Assembly: GCA_039814575.1 (NCBI GenBank)
Contig: JBCCAY010000002.1
Span: forward strand, 124,001-188,000
Direction: 5' to 3'
Length of the DNA: 64,000 nucleotides
Origin: MED-G105 sp039814575
GTDB taxonomy: Bacteria > Pseudomonadota > Alphaproteobacteria > Caulobacterales > Parvularculaceae
A program made the position numbers and the translations under genes. The notes below the pieces were generated by a model. The model was not told the origin of the DNA. It did not search any database and saw only the letters and a program-made list of their open reading frames with translations. Positions 62,840 to 64,000 of the stretch are shown piece by piece. Each line of letters starts with the position of its first letter. Within the stretch, counting starts at the first letter, position 1.

Positions 62840-64000
62840 ATGAGAGAAGCCGTTATCGTATCCACCGCCCGCACGCCGATCGGCAAAGCCTATCGTGGCG
62901 CATTCAATAACACACCGGCGCCGACCCTCGCCGGTCATGCGATTGAGAACGCTGTCGCCCGCGCGAAAGTCGATCCGGGCGAGATTGAAGACGTCGTTAT
63001 CGGCGCGGCGATCCAACAAGGCACGGCGTTTCAGAACATAGGTCGCCAAGCAGCTTTGCGCGCGGGGCTCCCGAAAGAGGTTTCCGGCATGTCCGTCGAT
63101 CGTCAGTGTGCATCTGGCGTGATGGCGATCGCCATGGCTGCGAAACAAATCATCGCCGACGGGCAAGACGTTGCCGTGGGCGGCGGCGTTGAGTCGATCT
63201 CTATGAACCAAACGAATCAGATGTTCTTCACGCCTGACCCCTGGCTTCTGAAGAATTTGCCGGCGACTTATATGGCGATGATCGAAACGGCGGAGATCGT
63301 CGCGGACCGGTATAAAATTTCTCGCGACGTCCAAGACGCCTATGCGCTGCAATCCCAGCAGCGCACGCACGCCGCCCAACAGGCGGGTAAATTCGACGAT
63401 GAAATCGTTCCGCTCGCATCGACCATGGTGCGCGTCAATAAAGAAACCGGCGAAAAGTCCGAAGTCGACGTGACGCTGGAAAAAGACGAAGGCAACCGTC
63501 CGGAGACGACGCTGGACGGCCTCAATGGCCTCAAAACCGTGTTCCAAGGTGGTCAGGTCGTGAAGGAAGGCAAGGTCATCACCGCCGGCAATGCCTCGCA
63601 ATTGTCTGATGGTGCGTCGGCGGCCGTGTTGATGGAGGCGAAAGAAGCCGAGAAGCGCGGGCTGGAGCCGCTTGGCGCCTATCGCGGTGTCGCGGTTGCC
63701 GGGACGCACCCGGACGAAATGGGCATCGGGCCCGTTTTCGCTGTGCCGAAACTTTTAGAGAAGACCGGCAAAAAGATGGGCGATATCGGCCTTTGGGAAT
63801 TGAACGAAGCGTTCGCGGTGCAGGTGCTGTATTGCCGCGATACGCTGGGCATTCCGGACGAAAACCTCAACGTCAATGGCGGCGCGATTTCGATTGGCCA
63901 CCCTTATGGCATGTCGGGCGCGCGCATGGTCGGCCACGCTTTGATTGAAGGCAAACGCCGCGGCGCGAAATATGTGGTTTGCACCATGTGCGTCGGCGGC
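62840..64000 (+). CDS. Acetyl-CoA acyltransferase (thiolase), cut by window end
   Basis: 387 codons are visible, with no stop before the window edge. Active-site Cys90 lies in DRQCASG, the histidine in NGGAISIGHPYG, and the second cysteine region begins in CTMCVGG at the very end, so only a few residues are missing. It cleaves the 3-ketoacyl-CoA. GGGAGAAACGCCG precedes the ATG. It completes the set of beta-oxidation steps in the operon. Confidence 0.93.
   Translation, partial: MREAVIVSTARTPIGKAYRGAFNNTPAPTLAGHAIENAVARAKVDPGEIEDVVIGAAIQQGTAFQNIGRQAALRAGLPKEVSGMSVDRQCASGVMAIAMAAKQIIADGQDVAVGGGVESISMNQTNQMFFTPDPWLLKNLPATYMAMIETAEIVADRYKISRDVQDAYALQSQQRTHAAQQAGKFDDEIVPLASTMVRVNKETGEKSEVDVTLEKDEGNRPETTLDGLNGLKTVFQGGQVVKEGKVITAGNASQLSDGASAAVLMEAKEAEKRGLEPLGAYRGVAVAGTHPDEMGIGPVFAVPKLLEKTGKKMGDIGLWELNEAFAVQVLYCRDTLGIPDENLNVNGGAISIGHPYGMSGARMVGHALIEGKRRGAKYVVCTMCVGG

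Overview
The window is GC-rich chromosomal DNA from an alphaproteobacterium. The main evidence is a CpdR-type single-domain receiver, a ZapA gene paired with a ZauP-like coiled-coil gene next to a tkt-gap-pgk-fba cluster, a complete ybgC-tolQRAB-pal-cpoB-tilS-ftsH-folP block, COQ4- and COQ8-type ubiquinone proteins, and an alphaproteobacterial HTH regulator. A Caulobacterales or Parvularculales relative would fit, but that rank is inferred. Most genes are chromosomal housekeeping genes. Accessory stretches lie at about 1-5.1 kb and 41.4-55.8 kb.

Layout. 1-5.1 kb: the 3' end of an autotransporter gene, an RhlE-type RNA helicase with a DEVD box, a cold-shock gene followed by two tiny ORFs and an IF-1-like gene, and a Fic AMP-transferase with a small acidic partner ORF. 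Two copies of a 54-bp repeat bracket the helicase to IF-1 segment, and a tRNA-Val closes this part. 5.3-13.2 kb: cpdR, an N-formylglutamate amidohydrolase, a glycosyltransferase, a secreted S9 peptidase, an HTH regulator, a HisN-like phosphatase, and zapA with a zauP candidate. 13.7-21.3 kb: tkt-gap-pgk-fba (class I aldolase), coq4 and thiE. 21.5-30.3 kb: a Sel1-repeat protein, an unknown membrane protein, a secreted serine hydrolase, ruvCAB, an NTF2-like secreted protein and a COQ8-type kinase-like protein. 30.4-41.4 kb: the Tol-Pal envelope machine with tilS, ftsH and folP.

41.4-45.5 kb is a tight minus-strand set of five genes (secreted methyltransferase, SCP2-like protein, alpha/beta hydrolase, serine hydrolase, phytanoyl-CoA-dioxygenase-like protein) that looks like an undescribed lipid-processing unit. 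A small heat-shock gene with a candidate RNA thermometer follows. 46.4-52.7 kb is the most striking region: a three-gene operon of the type common in Planctomycetes (DUF2231 plus cytochrome-like domain; DUF1501; DUF1549/DUF1553). Every gene is broken, with two in-frame stops and two frameshifts, yet the reading frames around each lesion remain clearly recognisable. 53.4-55.8 kb holds small unknown genes and a BchE-like B12-binding radical SAM gene.

56.0-64.0 kb: an inositol-monophosphatase-type gene, divergent from a beta-oxidation operon (acyl-CoA ligase, two unlike acyl-CoA dehydrogenases, MaoC hydratase, SDR dehydrogenase, thiolase cut by the window end). Together these cover a full round of acyl-CoA oxidation, probably of a branched or cyclic side chain.
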